Assembly: GCF_003438995.1 (NCBI RefSeq)
Contig: NZ_QSUN01000003.1
Location: 62,001-126,000 of the forward strand
Source of the DNA: Bacteroides sp. OM05-12
GTDB taxonomy: Bacteria; Bacteroidota; Bacteroidia; Bacteroidales; Bacteroidaceae
Reading direction: 5' to 3'
Length of the DNA: 64,000 nt
In this document: piece by piece, positions 7,452 to 17,368 of the stretch
Layout of the letters: each line of letters opens with the position of its first letter
How positions within the stretch are numbered: position 1 is the stretch's first letter
Notes under the pieces: generated by a model
What the model was told of the DNA's origin: nothing
Databases searched by the model: none
The model's input: the letters and a program-made list of their open reading frames with translations, nothing else
Program-made: the position numbers and the translations under genes

Positions 7452-9272
7452 TTAAGATAGATTCTGACTCAAGAACTCAGTAAGATTCCCGTCCGGAGTC
7501 ATTCCTAATTTCTTCCGCAACCGATTCCGTGCAGATTCCACGCTACGAACCTCCTTAAACGTTATTGCAGAAATATCTTTTGAAGACAATCCTAACCGTA
7601 AAAAGGCACATAAACGTTTTTCTTTTATCGTCAAATCCGGATATCGTTTCTCCAGATTCTCATAGAAAGAAGGATGCACCTGTTCAAAATAATAACGGAA
7701 TTCATTCCAATTATTGGTCGTATTTTGCTGTTGCAGCTTACTTAATATCTGTTGCAAATGCTGTTTATGAGACCTGTCCTTAGGATTAAGTTCCAATAAC
7801 AAATGTTTTAATTCTTCATTTATGTCAGATATAAACTCATTGGTTTTCACCATATACAAAGTATAAGAAGTCAATTCTCTATTCCGTTGATCAATTGTAT
7901 AATTAAGTTCCTGTTCCTTTTGCTGTTGCAGTTCTTTCTCTTTCTCATAAAGAGCAGTCTGCTGCTGTACAAGTAATGCTTGTGTCTTTCTTTCCTTCTC
8001 TTTATTACGCGCACGAGTCACCAATAATAAAATGGTTATTATCAATAAAATAGTCACTGAAGCCATAAAAATCCATAAACGATCCGAAGTAACTTTTTGT
8101 AATGTTATATCCTTGATCAGCAATTCATTCTCCCGAACTTTTTTATCTGCATCATATATCTTCTCCATATCATTCATCTTCTTACGATTGTCTACCTCAG
8201 ATATGGAATCATTAACCTGCATTGATTCCAACAAGGCCGTATACGCCTTATCTGTATTCCCTATTCTTTTATAGAATGAAGCCAAATTACGCTGAATCAT
8301 TCCTTCCACATATTTATTATTCAGTTCTTTAGCCTGCCATAGTGCTTTTTCCAAATAAATTTGTGTAGAATCCCTCCTACCCATTCTTTCATATGCCTCA
8401 GCTAAAACACTATAAGTTTGTATTAAATCCGATTTAAAACCAAATTGCTGTTGATGAACCATTGCATTTTTCAGATAACTGATCGCCAATATATTGTCCT
8501 TCTTTGACAAATACAAACTGGCAATATTAGTTTGCATAAAATAATAAAGATACGCATCATTTTCATTATCAAGCAATTGTATCGCTTGGAGCGCATAATC
8601 CAAAGCTTTATCCTGTTCCTTTCTCTGTACATAGATTCCGCCCAGATTATTATAATTATTGAATAATTCCTTTTTATTTCCAGTTTTCTTATTGATTTCC
8701 AAAGCTTTAAGCACATACTCCTCAGCCTTTTCAAATTCCTCACGATTATAATAAATTGCGCCTATATTATTATAAATCATTGCTTTATATGTTTCATAAT
8801 TATAATCTTCGGATATTGATAATGCTTTCATATAAAAATCCATTGCTCTATTCCACATACCTAGTTCCTCATGAGAAGCCCCGAGGGGTATATAAAACTG
8901 TATTAAAGCCTGCTTTTCGTCATCCGTTAGTTCTTTTTTTTGCTCATAACAAGACACAGCTTCTAAATACAATTCCACAGCATAAATTATCTTTCCTTGC
9001 TTACGAAACAATGTTCCAACCCCATTAACAGCCTGTACATAAATATTTTCCGGAACAACATCGCTATTAATCAAAGAGTCAAGTCTTAATAGCATTAGTT
9101 TTGCATCCTCACTTCCCTCTCCTTTTTGAAAGACCAATTGCCTCGCATTTTCTAGAATATTGCATTTCCGATCTCTTGCCATGACATAAATAGGGATAGA
9201 AAAATGAAAAAACAATAGAAAAATAGCTATTTTCAAATTAAACAATTTATAAGAGAAACGCCTTACTTTCAT
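7452..9272 (-). CDS. Membrane-anchored TPR regulator with C-terminal HTH
   Basis: A 606-residue protein with an N-terminal signal or anchor (about residues 1-32) and about six TPR repeats (roughly 50-350; for example GAIYYNREEFEKAEEYVLKA and NNLGGIYVQRKEQDKALDYA). One membrane helix follows (LWIFMASVTILLIITILLLV, about 396-418), then a Glu/Gln-rich coiled coil (about 420-480) and a C-terminal LuxR-like helix-turn-helix (LTIKEKRLCAFLRLGLSSKD, then SVESARNRLRKKLGM). This is a common Bacteroidetes architecture in which periplasmic TPRs face away from a cytoplasmic DNA-binding tail. It is divergently placed from the three T9SS-cargo genes at 9575-17186 and may regulate them (inference from position only). 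Confidence 0.82.
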   Translation of the reverse strand: MKVRRFSYKLFNLKIAIFLLFFHFSIPIYVMARDRKCNILENARQLVFQKGEGSEDAKLMLLRLDSLINSDVVPENIYVQAVNGVGTLFRKQGKIIYAVELYLEAVSCYEQKKELTDDEKQALIQFYIPLGASHEELGMWNRAMDFYMKALSISEDYNYETYKAMIYNNIGAIYYNREEFEKAEEYVLKALEINKKTGNKKELFNNYNNLGGIYVQRKEQDKALDYALQAIQLLDNENDAYLYYFMQTNIASLYLSKKDNILAISYLKNAMVHQQQFGFKSDLIQTYSVLAEAYERMGRRDSTQIYLEKALWQAKELNNKYVEGMIQRNLASFYKRIGNTDKAYTALLESMQVNDSISEVDNRKKMNDMEKIYDADKKVRENELLIKDITLQKVTSDRLWIFMASVTILLIITILLLVTRARNKEKERKTQALLVQQQTALYEKEKELQQQKEQELNYTIDQRNRELTSYTLYMVKTNEFISDINEELKHLLLELNPKDRSHKQHLQQILSKLQQQNTTNNWNEFRYYFEQVHPSFYENLEKRYPDLTIKEKRLCAFLRLGLSSKDISAITFKEVRSVESARNRLRKKLGMTPDGNLTEFLSQNLS

Positions 9273-9319
9273 GCTATTTTATTATATAATGGTTCTATTT
9301 ATTGATAATTTCAAGGAAA

Positions 9320-9327
9320 CAAATATA
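9320..9327 (-). promoter_or_regulatory. -7 element for the TPR/HTH regulator
   Basis: The minus strand reads TATATTTG, 47 bases before the ATG at 9272. The 302-base divergent spacer (9273-9574) is very AT-rich and contains no other clear structure apart from the rightward elements listed separately. Confidence 0.45.
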
Positions 9328-9520
9328 ATGAAAAAACAATATAAATACGCTTTTTGCTCTTTTATTTTCTATTTTACCTAAAAAACTGTTCTTTTAAAAA
9401 GTCAGCTAAATACTTAATTTATAATATTTTATACCATATTGGCGTAGAAAAAAACATTTATATAAATATTTAGCGTAGTCAAACAATGGTACTTAATTAG
9501 GCAAAATGAAAGCTAAAACC

Positions 9521-9578
9521 TAAATTTGAGATAACGAAAGAAAGGTACAATATGAATTTACAAACTATAAGCGCATGA
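9521..9578 (+). promoter_or_regulatory. Possible promoter and coupled leader mini-ORF before the Omp28-like gene
   Basis: TAAATTTG at 9521-9528 fits the -7 consensus. A Shine-Dalgarno-like GAAAGAAAGG precedes an ATG at 9552 that opens an 8-codon frame (MNLQTISA). Its TGA at 9576-9578 overlaps the ATG of the Omp28-like gene (9575-9577). That gene has no ribosome site of its own, so translational coupling through the mini-ORF is plausible. Confidence 0.4.
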
Positions 9579-11299
9579 AACATTTATTACTTTCTTATCT
9601 AGTACTGGCTTTATTAACTATCCATCCTATATATGGATATGAAGTGCCAACAAACGTTCAAAAAAGGAACATTTTATTAGAAGAGTTTACGGGTATTCAT
9701 TGTGGATATTGCCCTCAAGGCCATGCCATAGCTAATACATTATTAACAGCTAAGCCAGAAAATGTCTACGTAATAGCAATACACTCTGGAAATTATTCCA
9801 TCCCGGGTAGTGATGAACCTGATTTCCGTACGGATATAGGTGATATATTAGATGTAGAATTAGGAGCAAGTCAAGCTGGTTATCCATGTGGAACTATTAA
9901 TCGCCATGTATTTAGTGGTAGTTCTATCATTACAGGACGTGCTGATTGGACTAAAAACGGAAAAAAAATTCATCAAGAAGATGCTTTGGTTAATCTTTGG
10001 ATGAAAAGCGAATTCAATGGTAATAATCGCGAGCTAAAGGTTACCGTAGAAGGATATTATACAGGAGAAGTTACAGAGCCTTCACATTTATTGAATGTAG
10101 CATGGACACAATCCGCGATTAAAGGTCCCCAAAACGGTGCAGCTATGGGAGATGAATATATGCATCAGCATATGCTACGTGGATATATTACTCAAGAATG
10201 GGGAGATATAATCGAGACTCCTAAAAAAGGGGAATATTTCACACGTACTTATACTTATACATTACCTAACGATATAAAAGGTACAGAAGTCAAAGCTGAA
10301 AATATTGAAGTTGTAGCCTTTTTGTGTACAGATAAAACAGAAGTTCTAAATGTTACCGGAGGAAAACCAACTTATACTAATTATGAGAAGCCATTGGGTG
10401 CAACACTTCTTACACCTATGATGGAAGTTAAATCACGTTATGCGTACAATTTCTTCGAGGCTAAATTAAAAAATGAATCAAATCAACCTATCACATCTGC
10501 CGGTTTCCAAGTTACAATTAATGGAGAGAAACAGGATGCTGCATGGGAAGGTCATATTAATGCATTCGAAACATTACCTATAACTATTCATGCTTCTCCT
10601 TATGAAATAAAAGAGACAAACGAATATGAGGTTAAACTAACTACAATAAACGGGCAGAATATCACAGGAAATTCATTAGAAGGAAGTTTCAATTCTCCCT
10701 TAAAAGGTACGCCAAACATTACTATTACGTTAGTAACAGACTTATATGCAGATGAAAATACATTTGTAATCAGAGATCGTAACGGCAACATTGTAAAAGA
10801 ATTCGGTCCTTATATTACCGATACAAAAGCAACTTATGAAGAAACAGCTGAATTAGAATTAGACCAAATTTATTGTTTTGAAATAACCGACGAATGGGGA
10901 GACGGTATGCAATTACCTAAAGGTTCTTATAAGATTTATACATCCAACCAATCATTAGTAGAACAAAACTTTAGTATAACAGGTTTTGGAGCGAGAACAT
11001 TCTTCCAAGCGTTGTCACCCTCCTCTATTTCCCCCATTGGAATAGATAATAATACAATTGTTTCTTTTGATCCGATACATAAATTAATAGAAATCGGTTT
11101 CAAAACAGAGAATACGGGAAAAGCTAATATTTCTATCTATTCAATAACAGGTAAATGTTTAATAAATGAAAACATTCAAACTATAGCTGGTGGAAACAGT
11201 AAACAAAGTATTTCAGCAGCTACACTTCCTATGGGAATCTATTTATTAAACATCAATCAAGATGGGAAAGAGACGACACATAAAATGATTATTCGTTAG
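9575..11299 (+). CDS. Omp28-like secreted protein with T9SS sorting domain
   Basis: A 574-residue exported protein with a signal peptide (MKHLLLSYLVLALLTIHPIYG). The N-terminal domain carries the Omp28 signature RNILLEEFTGIHCGYCPQGH, a thioredoxin-like fold with a CGYC motif (about residues 47-50). The middle is beta-rich. The last 75 or so residues form a T9SS type A sorting domain (ISIYSITGKCLINENI, then LPMGIYLLNINQDGKE and a basic end MIIR). T9SS cargo of this kind is translocated through the outer membrane and attached or released after tail cleavage. It is first of three closely spaced cargo genes (43- and 18-base gaps). The exact role of Omp28 proteins is not established; adhesion or redox roles have been proposed for relatives. 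Confidence 0.82.
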   Translation: MKHLLLSYLVLALLTIHPIYGYEVPTNVQKRNILLEEFTGIHCGYCPQGHAIANTLLTAKPENVYVIAIHSGNYSIPGSDEPDFRTDIGDILDVELGASQAGYPCGTINRHVFSGSSIITGRADWTKNGKKIHQEDALVNLWMKSEFNGNNRELKVTVEGYYTGEVTEPSHLLNVAWTQSAIKGPQNGAAMGDEYMHQHMLRGYITQEWGDIIETPKKGEYFTRTYTYTLPNDIKGTEVKAENIEVVAFLCTDKTEVLNVTGGKPTYTNYEKPLGATLLTPMMEVKSRYAYNFFEAKLKNESNQPITSAGFQVTINGEKQDAAWEGHINAFETLPITIHASPYEIKETNEYEVKLTTINGQNITGNSLEGSFNSPLKGTPNITITLVTDLYADENTFVIRDRNGNIVKEFGPYITDTKATYEETAELELDQIYCFEITDEWGDGMQLPKGSYKIYTSNQSLVEQNFSITGFGARTFFQALSPSSISPIGIDNNTIVSFDPIHKLIEIGFKTENTGKANISIYSITGKCLINENIQTIAGGNSKQSISAATLPMGIYLLNINQDGKETTHKMIIR

Positions 11300-11342
11300 A
11301 TTAATTAAATAAAACTATTATCAACACCAAATTGTAGAAATT

Positions 11343-13091
11343 ATGAGAAAAACATTACTAACACTTGCAGCTGTGTTAAGTTGTATGACAGCGATGGCAC
11401 AATGGAGCAATAGTCCAGATGTAAATAACAGAGTTACCCCTTTGGATCAAACAGTTTACAGCACAGAATTTGGGGTAAATAAGGACGGAATTACATTCCT
11501 CCATTATAATGGTCCTAAAAATGGAACAACGACTACTTTTCTTCAGATCATTGATCAGGCAGGTAATAAACTACTTCCGGAAGAAGGAAAAGTTATTACT
11601 GCGGAAAGGACTCGAACTTATACTATGGTTAATGATATATTAATGATTGATGATGATGGGAACGCTTTATTGGCTGTTTCTGACTGTCGCAATTCACCTG
11701 ATAACCTACAATATTTATCTTATACCATATATAAAGTTTCTCCTACTGGTGAAATGCTTTGGGGAGAAGAAGGTCTTGATTTGGAAAAGGGACATTCTAA
11801 TGACTTTGAAGCAGCGCTAAGCATGGTACAACGTACAGATGGAAGCTATGTATTTGCATGGGAAAAAGATTATGGTGATCAGATATGCATTCAAATGGAA
11901 TGTATTTCTAAGGACAAAGAATTCTTATGGGAAGAATCCGTTTACTTGAAAGAAGATAATGTACGGTATACTTATCCTTATCTCACGGATGCAGGCAACA
12001 ATCAAATCATACTTGTATATGCTAAGGGAACGAACCAAGATATTATGGCTCGTAAAATAGATTTTGACGGTGCTTCCGTATGGGAAGAAGACGCACGAAT
12101 CTATAAAGGAGGATTTCCGGCAATTCCATTACACGTTATTTTAAAGGTGGCGCCAGATCCTCGAGGTGGCGTATTTGTAGGTTGGTATGATGACCGTTAT
12201 TTCACGAATTACGAATCAACTTATGTCTCTTATGTTAATCCAGATGGAAAATTAGCTTTTTCTGCCGGTATAGACGGGCAAACGGTAGGAACAACAGAGT
12301 ATATAAGAAAGTTTACTCCGGATATGCTATATGACCAAAAAACAAATTGTTTATATGTCCTTTGGAGAGAAACAAGCGCCGGCGGACAAACATGGCAAGG
12401 AATTAAAATGCAAAAAGTAGCAATGACAGGCGAGCTGATGTGGGATCCGGAAGGCATAGATATCGTGCCGTTAGCAGACGACAAATCCGTTGGATATTAC
12501 ACATTACAATCGGCAGGTGACGGAGAAGTTGTTGCTTTTTATATGCTGAGATACGGAGCTTACGGACAAGTAGGAGCTTATGCTACAAAAGTAAACGGAG
12601 ATGACGGGAGTTTTATATGGCAAGACCAAACAATTACAATCACTTCCCCAACTGCCGAGAAAGCTAATTTGACCACTTCTCCACTAATTAATGGGGATCA
12701 TTGGATTACAATGTGGAAAGACCAACGTGACAAGAAAGCAGATGAAGAGACTGCATATGATGGTATATCATATATGCAATGTGTTAATATAGATGGGACA
12801 TTAGGCGTTCCTGTTGCAATCGAAACAATTAATGCGAATCAAACAGTTGACTTACTAGCATCTACGTATACAAATTCTATCCAGTTTACCGTAACTAACG
12901 GTAAAGCAGGTTTAGTAGACCTCAGTATTTACTCGCTTTCCGGACAAAAGATAGCCAGTGCATTTAATAATCAATTAGATGGTGGTACGCAAACAATAAA
13001 CTGGAATACAGAAAATATAAGTAGCGGCGTTTACATAGCAACTCTCACAACTTCAGAAGGAAGTAAATCTATTCGCATTCTTGTAAAATAA
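11343..13091 (+). CDS. Secreted T9SS cargo, propeller-like, function unknown
   Basis: A 582-residue protein with signal peptide MRKTLLTLAAVLSCMTAMAQ. The body (about residues 25-490) repeats blades of the type GNALLAVSDCR, GSYVFAWEKD, QIILVYAKG, GVFVGWYDDR and CLYVLWRE. This alternation of a 'report' strand and a W/Y strand suggests a beta-propeller, but I do not recognise a named family. The C-terminus is a T9SS sorting domain (LVDLSIYSLSGQKIASAF, then ISSGVYIATLTTSEGSK and RILVK). It lies 43 bases after the Omp28-like gene and 18 bases before the fibronectin-like gene, so it is the middle gene of a likely operon. No catalytic motif was found. Confidence 0.7.
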   Translation: MRKTLLTLAAVLSCMTAMAQWSNSPDVNNRVTPLDQTVYSTEFGVNKDGITFLHYNGPKNGTTTTFLQIIDQAGNKLLPEEGKVITAERTRTYTMVNDILMIDDDGNALLAVSDCRNSPDNLQYLSYTIYKVSPTGEMLWGEEGLDLEKGHSNDFEAALSMVQRTDGSYVFAWEKDYGDQICIQMECISKDKEFLWEESVYLKEDNVRYTYPYLTDAGNNQIILVYAKGTNQDIMARKIDFDGASVWEEDARIYKGGFPAIPLHVILKVAPDPRGGVFVGWYDDRYFTNYESTYVSYVNPDGKLAFSAGIDGQTVGTTEYIRKFTPDMLYDQKTNCLYVLWRETSAGGQTWQGIKMQKVAMTGELMWDPEGIDIVPLADDKSVGYYTLQSAGDGEVVAFYMLRYGAYGQVGAYATKVNGDDGSFIWQDQTITITSPTAEKANLTTSPLINGDHWITMWKDQRDKKADEETAYDGISYMQCVNIDGTLGVPVAIETINANQTVDLLASTYTNSIQFTVTNGKAGLVDLSIYSLSGQKIASAFNNQLDGGTQTINWNTENISSGVYIATLTTSEGSKSIRILVK

Positions 13092-13109
13092 TTACTAAAA
13101 CAGAAGATT

Positions 13110-16100
13110 ATGAATAAAACGTTATTTAGTATAGTAGTCGCGTGCACGCTCTCATGGATGGGAGCGCATGCACAACCCATCATGAGCTATGATTTCGAAA
13201 GCAAGATTGGTACTTACGAAGAAATCACAAATGGAACAGTTGTTCTGGGTAATGACAGCATCGGTGAAAAAATACAAGATATAGCCTTCATTGGTTCAAC
13301 TATAGGAACAAAAGAATTAACTACGGGTACAGGGTTTCCTATAGGATTTGACTTTATTTATAACGACGAAGTGATGAATCAATTTGCAATCGGTACCCAC
13401 TGCTATATTGCCCTTGGGAAAGATCAAATCAAAATTAACCCTGAACGTTCTGCGTTCTTTATGAACGATACAGGTGAAGGAAAAACAAATATTATACAGA
13501 CAGGTGTAAATACAAGTTTAAGTGGAGTAGATAATACAGAAATCAGCTATAAATTAGAAGGTAATGCCCCTAATCGTATACTTGTTGTACAATACAAAAA
13601 CCTAGGTATGGAACTCGACTGGAGTGGAACTGTCGGTTCTATAAATATGCAGATCCGCCTATATGAGACATCTAACAAGATCGAAATGATATATAAAGGA
13701 TGGAATGACGCCATTGTTGATAAAAACAGAAGTGTACGTGTTGGCATCAAAGGTAATGATGGCGACCTTCATATGCGTGACAACGACGCCGGAGATTGGC
13801 AGAACACAATCAAAAGTACAAAAGATGAACTTATGACATGGAATGAGGACAGTAAATTAGTAGACGGATTAACTTATACTTTTATTCCATGTAAAGACTG
13901 CGAAACACCCACTGCACAACCCACTAATTTGGTGTTGATCCCAAAAACGATCAGCGTAAGCGGTAGTTTCAACAAAGTAGCAAATGCCGACCATTATCTA
14001 ACTGTCATGACTGAAACCGAATCTCTTAGCAGTATTCCTACAGATAACAACTATTATAAGACCGGAGATAAATTAGGTAATGGTACCGTAATTGCATTCG
14101 ATACAATAGCGACTTTCGAAACTCCCGAAACATTGTCAGGTGCTAAAACTTATTATTTCCATGTATTTGGAGCAAATACTTACTGTATGTACGGTCCAAA
14201 ATACAATACAGTTGCCCCTCTAGTCAAAAGTACTATTACAATGCCTTCCGGACCTGCATCATTGGAAGTAAAAGAAAATGGATATGAACAAGTTATTTTA
14301 AAAGCAGAAAAGAATGCAGCAGGAAACAAAATCCTAATAGCTATGACCACCGAATATTGCAGAGATCATCTCAATAACGTCACAGAAAACGGATTATTCG
14401 GGCAACCGACAGGAACGATGACAGTTGGTCAAGATATTGAAGGAGGAGGTAAAGTTATCTATATTGGAGAAGCTTCTGCATCAATACCGGTAGAAGGATT
14501 AGAAAACAATAACTTATATCATTTTATAGCCTGGAGCCTTGACGACAAAGGTAATTATTCTACAGTAGGAGCTAATGCAAACATTTTAACATGGGGTAGA
14601 CTTCCTTATGAACCCAAGTATGAACAAATGCCAGCAGGAAGACCTTTCCAATGGGGAGGAGAAGGTGATGCATTTAGTATCAACGAATATAATGGCTATA
14701 GATTATTCACTAGAGTAGCAGCATCTCCTGATGGGACTATAAACACCTTAATTACTCCATGGATGCTTCTTGGAGAAGGAAGAAACAGATTTATACTTGA
14801 TCTTAACATATATATTTGGTCTAGATTGGGCAATACTCCTTATAATGAATGGAATGAGAATGACATTTTCGAAATACAAATCAGTCAAGATGGAACTAAT
14901 TTTGAACCAATTTGTACATATAATAAAGACAATGCTCCACAATTAAAAACAGCAGATTCGTATGCAAGATTATATATTCCTGTAGATGTATTTAGCAATC
15001 AAAAAGTAAAGTTTAGAATTTATTGGAAATGTTATACTGGTGTTGACTGTTATATCAAAAATATCAAAATAGAAGAAAGAGATGAATGTGATTATCCTAT
15101 CGATCTATCAGTAGATGCAAGTTCTATCGTTGGTGACCAAGCACTAGCAAGTTGGAAGAGTCAAGGCGATGAAAATTTATGGGAAATGCGTTATCGTATT
15201 ACCGGTGAAGAAGAATGGGGAGAACCATTTGAAGTAAATAGTAATCCATACTTATTGACTAAATTACCCCCTCAATCCAATATTGAGCTACAAATTCGTG
15301 CTAAATGTTCTCTAACTAACCATAGCGTATGGTCTGAGACATGTTATTTTTCCAGTGGATATACTATTCCATTTACAGAAAACTTTAGCGGTAATGCCCT
15401 TCCTGCAGGATGGAGTTGTAAAACGGGAGCGTTAGCCGACCCAACAGAATTCTGTAGCGGAACTTCGTGCAGACCACAATGGACATGGTCAACCCGCCCC
15501 AAAGGATTAATATTGTCAGCATCAGGTGTTTCTGCTGATGAATGGTTACTGATGCCAGTTATTGACTTAGGAGATGGTTCTGCCAACTATATTTTGAATT
15601 TTGATATAATGATGTTACAAGCCTTGGTAGATAATAACGAAACATACTCGGTTGTAATTTCCTACGACGGTGGAAAAACATTCAATAGTGGAAACGTTAT
15701 TAAAACGTTTACCAAGGATGAACTTCCGACTGCAAATCAAATCAAAACTTTTTCTGTCCCATTAAATGGTTACAAAGGCCAAATACAGTTAGCTCTTTAT
15801 GTAAAATCAACAACAGGAAAAGCTTCCACTGTTCAATTGCAAAAAGTATCTATTGACGCAAGTTGTCCTACCGATATAGTAGCAACAGTAAGCGACATTA
15901 CGCCTGAAAGCGCAAAAGTAACATGGACCAGTGAAGCAGAAGATTTTTATGTATTTATCCGCAAAGCAGGAGAAATAAAAAAACAACACGAAAAAGTGAC
16001 GGTTAAAGAAAAGATATTCGATAACCTGGATGCCCGCACAACTTATGAAGTAGGTATTACAAAAATGTGTGCAGTTGGCGATACTGCAAGAGTTGTTATT

Positions 16101-17186
16101 GCAGGATTCACGACTCAGGCTTTAGCTCCTTGCGAACAAGTAACCAATGTTAGAGTCACTCCGTCTCAATTCTCTGCTGTTGTTGCATGGGAAGGTGATG
16201 CAGCAAACTATAACATCAGATACCGTTTAAAAGGGACTGAAAATTGGACAAACAGAAACACAGTTGAAACGACCTACACAATAGAAGGTTTGGAATCTGA
16301 AAAAGAATATGAATATAGTATTCAGTCTGTATGTAGTGCGGCAGATGGTGACCAAAGCGAATGGACAGAAACTAAGAGCTTTACAACTCTAGCTATTACT
16401 TGTCTCCCACCGACCAATGTTAAAGTAGTTCCGACTCACAAATCTGCAACCGTGACATGGGAAGGTGAAGCTGACAAGTATGAAGTTGGTTTCCGCAAAG
16501 GTTCGGACAGTTGGAGTACAAGTGAGGTTACCGGTAAAACGAAAGAAATCACAGAGTTAGATCCTGAAACCACATATTCTATTCGCGTACGTAGTATTTG
16601 CTCAACCAGTGATATGAGTGCATGGTCAGCCAGTGTTGATTTCAGTACAACTGCCATACCAACTTGCGTTACACCAACTAATTTGACAGCTACAAGTATT
16701 ACTGAAAACTCCGCAAAATTAGGATGGGATGCTGATGAAAATAACCTAACTTGGGACATTCACTATCGTGCAAGCACCGCAACGTCATGGACTACAGTAG
16801 AACAACTGACAAGCAAGAATTATGATCTAAATGATCTATTAGCCGGTACGATTTATTTGTGGAGCGTTAAAGCCACTTGTGATGAAGGACGTACCAGTGC
16901 ATGGGCTTCACAAAAACAAATAGAGACAAGCCCATCCGGTATTAACGATGTAGCAATCAATGCTTTGAAAGTATATGTTTCCGGTAATGTATTAAACATT
17001 ATCAATACAGAACATTGCTGGATAAACAATATTCAGATCTATAGCCTCAACGGTCAAATGTTATATACTTATACCATAGACAGTGATGAGAACATTTTGA
17101 TACCGATGAATCTGCATCAGGTTAAAACGATTATCAAGGTTAATGGAAAAGATTGGAGTAAGAGTTATCCCGTGTTTTTTGAATAG
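13110..17186 (+). CDS. Giant secreted fibronectin-type-III protein, T9SS cargo
   Basis: A 1358-residue exported protein with signal peptide MNKTLFSIVVACTLSWMGAHA. After a beta-rich N-terminal domain (to about residue 270) come a jelly-roll, 'choice-of-anchor J'-like section (about 480-660 and again 750-910) and several fibronectin type III domains. Successive modules start with a Cys-Pro or Cys-x-Pro phrase, as in CPTDIVATVSDITPESAKV, CEQVTNVRVTPSQFSAVV, CLPPTNVKVVPTHKSATV and CVTPTNLTATSITENSAKL. The tail (IQIYSLNGQMLYTYTI) is a degenerate T9SS sorting domain ending in VFFE instead of the usual basic end. Likely a surface adhesin or scaffold; no enzymatic motif seen. A terminator follows at 17208. 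Confidence 0.75.
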   Translation: MNKTLFSIVVACTLSWMGAHAQPIMSYDFESKIGTYEEITNGTVVLGNDSIGEKIQDIAFIGSTIGTKELTTGTGFPIGFDFIYNDEVMNQFAIGTHCYIALGKDQIKINPERSAFFMNDTGEGKTNIIQTGVNTSLSGVDNTEISYKLEGNAPNRILVVQYKNLGMELDWSGTVGSINMQIRLYETSNKIEMIYKGWNDAIVDKNRSVRVGIKGNDGDLHMRDNDAGDWQNTIKSTKDELMTWNEDSKLVDGLTYTFIPCKDCETPTAQPTNLVLIPKTISVSGSFNKVANADHYLTVMTETESLSSIPTDNNYYKTGDKLGNGTVIAFDTIATFETPETLSGAKTYYFHVFGANTYCMYGPKYNTVAPLVKSTITMPSGPASLEVKENGYEQVILKAEKNAAGNKILIAMTTEYCRDHLNNVTENGLFGQPTGTMTVGQDIEGGGKVIYIGEASASIPVEGLENNNLYHFIAWSLDDKGNYSTVGANANILTWGRLPYEPKYEQMPAGRPFQWGGEGDAFSINEYNGYRLFTRVAASPDGTINTLITPWMLLGEGRNRFILDLNIYIWSRLGNTPYNEWNENDIFEIQISQDGTNFEPICTYNKDNAPQLKTADSYARLYIPVDVFSNQKVKFRIYWKCYTGVDCYIKNIKIEERDECDYPIDLSVDASSIVGDQALASWKSQGDENLWEMRYRITGEEEWGEPFEVNSNPYLLTKLPPQSNIELQIRAKCSLTNHSVWSETCYFSSGYTIPFTENFSGNALPAGWSCKTGALADPTEFCSGTSCRPQWTWSTRPKGLILSASGVSADEWLLMPVIDLGDGSANYILNFDIMMLQALVDNNETYSVVISYDGGKTFNSGNVIKTFTKDELPTANQIKTFSVPLNGYKGQIQLALYVKSTTGKASTVQLQKVSIDASCPTDIVATVSDITPESAKVTWTSEAEDFYVFIRKAGEIKKQHEKVTVKEKIFDNLDARTTYEVGITKMCAVGDTARVVIAGFTTQALAPCEQVTNVRVTPSQFSAVVAWEGDAANYNIRYRLKGTENWTNRNTVETTYTIEGLESEKEYEYSIQSVCSAADGDQSEWTETKSFTTLAITCLPPTNVKVVPTHKSATVTWEGEADKYEVGFRKGSDSWSTSEVTGKTKEITELDPETTYSIRVRSICSTSDMSAWSASVDFSTTAIPTCVTPTNLTATSITENSAKLGWDADENNLTWDIHYRASTATSWTTVEQLTSKNYDLNDLLAGTIYLWSVKATCDEGRTSAWASQKQIETSPSGINDVAINALKVYVSGNVLNIINTEHCWINNIQIYSLNGQMLYTYTIDSDENILIPMNLHQVKTIIKVNGKDWSKSYPVFFE

Positions 17187-17207
17187 TTAAACCAAACTTT
17201 TCTTTCA

Positions 17208-17237
17208 AACGGATGTCTTTGCAAAAGGACATCCGTT
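17208..17237 (+). terminator. Intrinsic terminator after the T9SS-cargo operon
   Basis: AACGGATGTC (17208-17217) pairs with GACATCCGTT (17228-17237), followed by CTTTTTCT. Confidence 0.8.
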
Positions 17238-17297
17238 CTTTTTCTAAATAAACCATCGAAAGAGAATAAATAATTAGATACAATGTAATAAAAAACA

Positions 17298-17305
17298 TAT
17301 CTTTG
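17298..17305 (+). promoter_or_regulatory. -7 element for the M16 protease gene
   Basis: TATCTTTG lies 63 bases before the ATG and downstream of the terminator, so the protease is a separate transcription unit. Confidence 0.55.
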
Positions 17306-17368
17306 TGACATATGCATATTTAATGCGACTAATAACTGTAAAAACACTTAATTAAATCAATAATTAAT

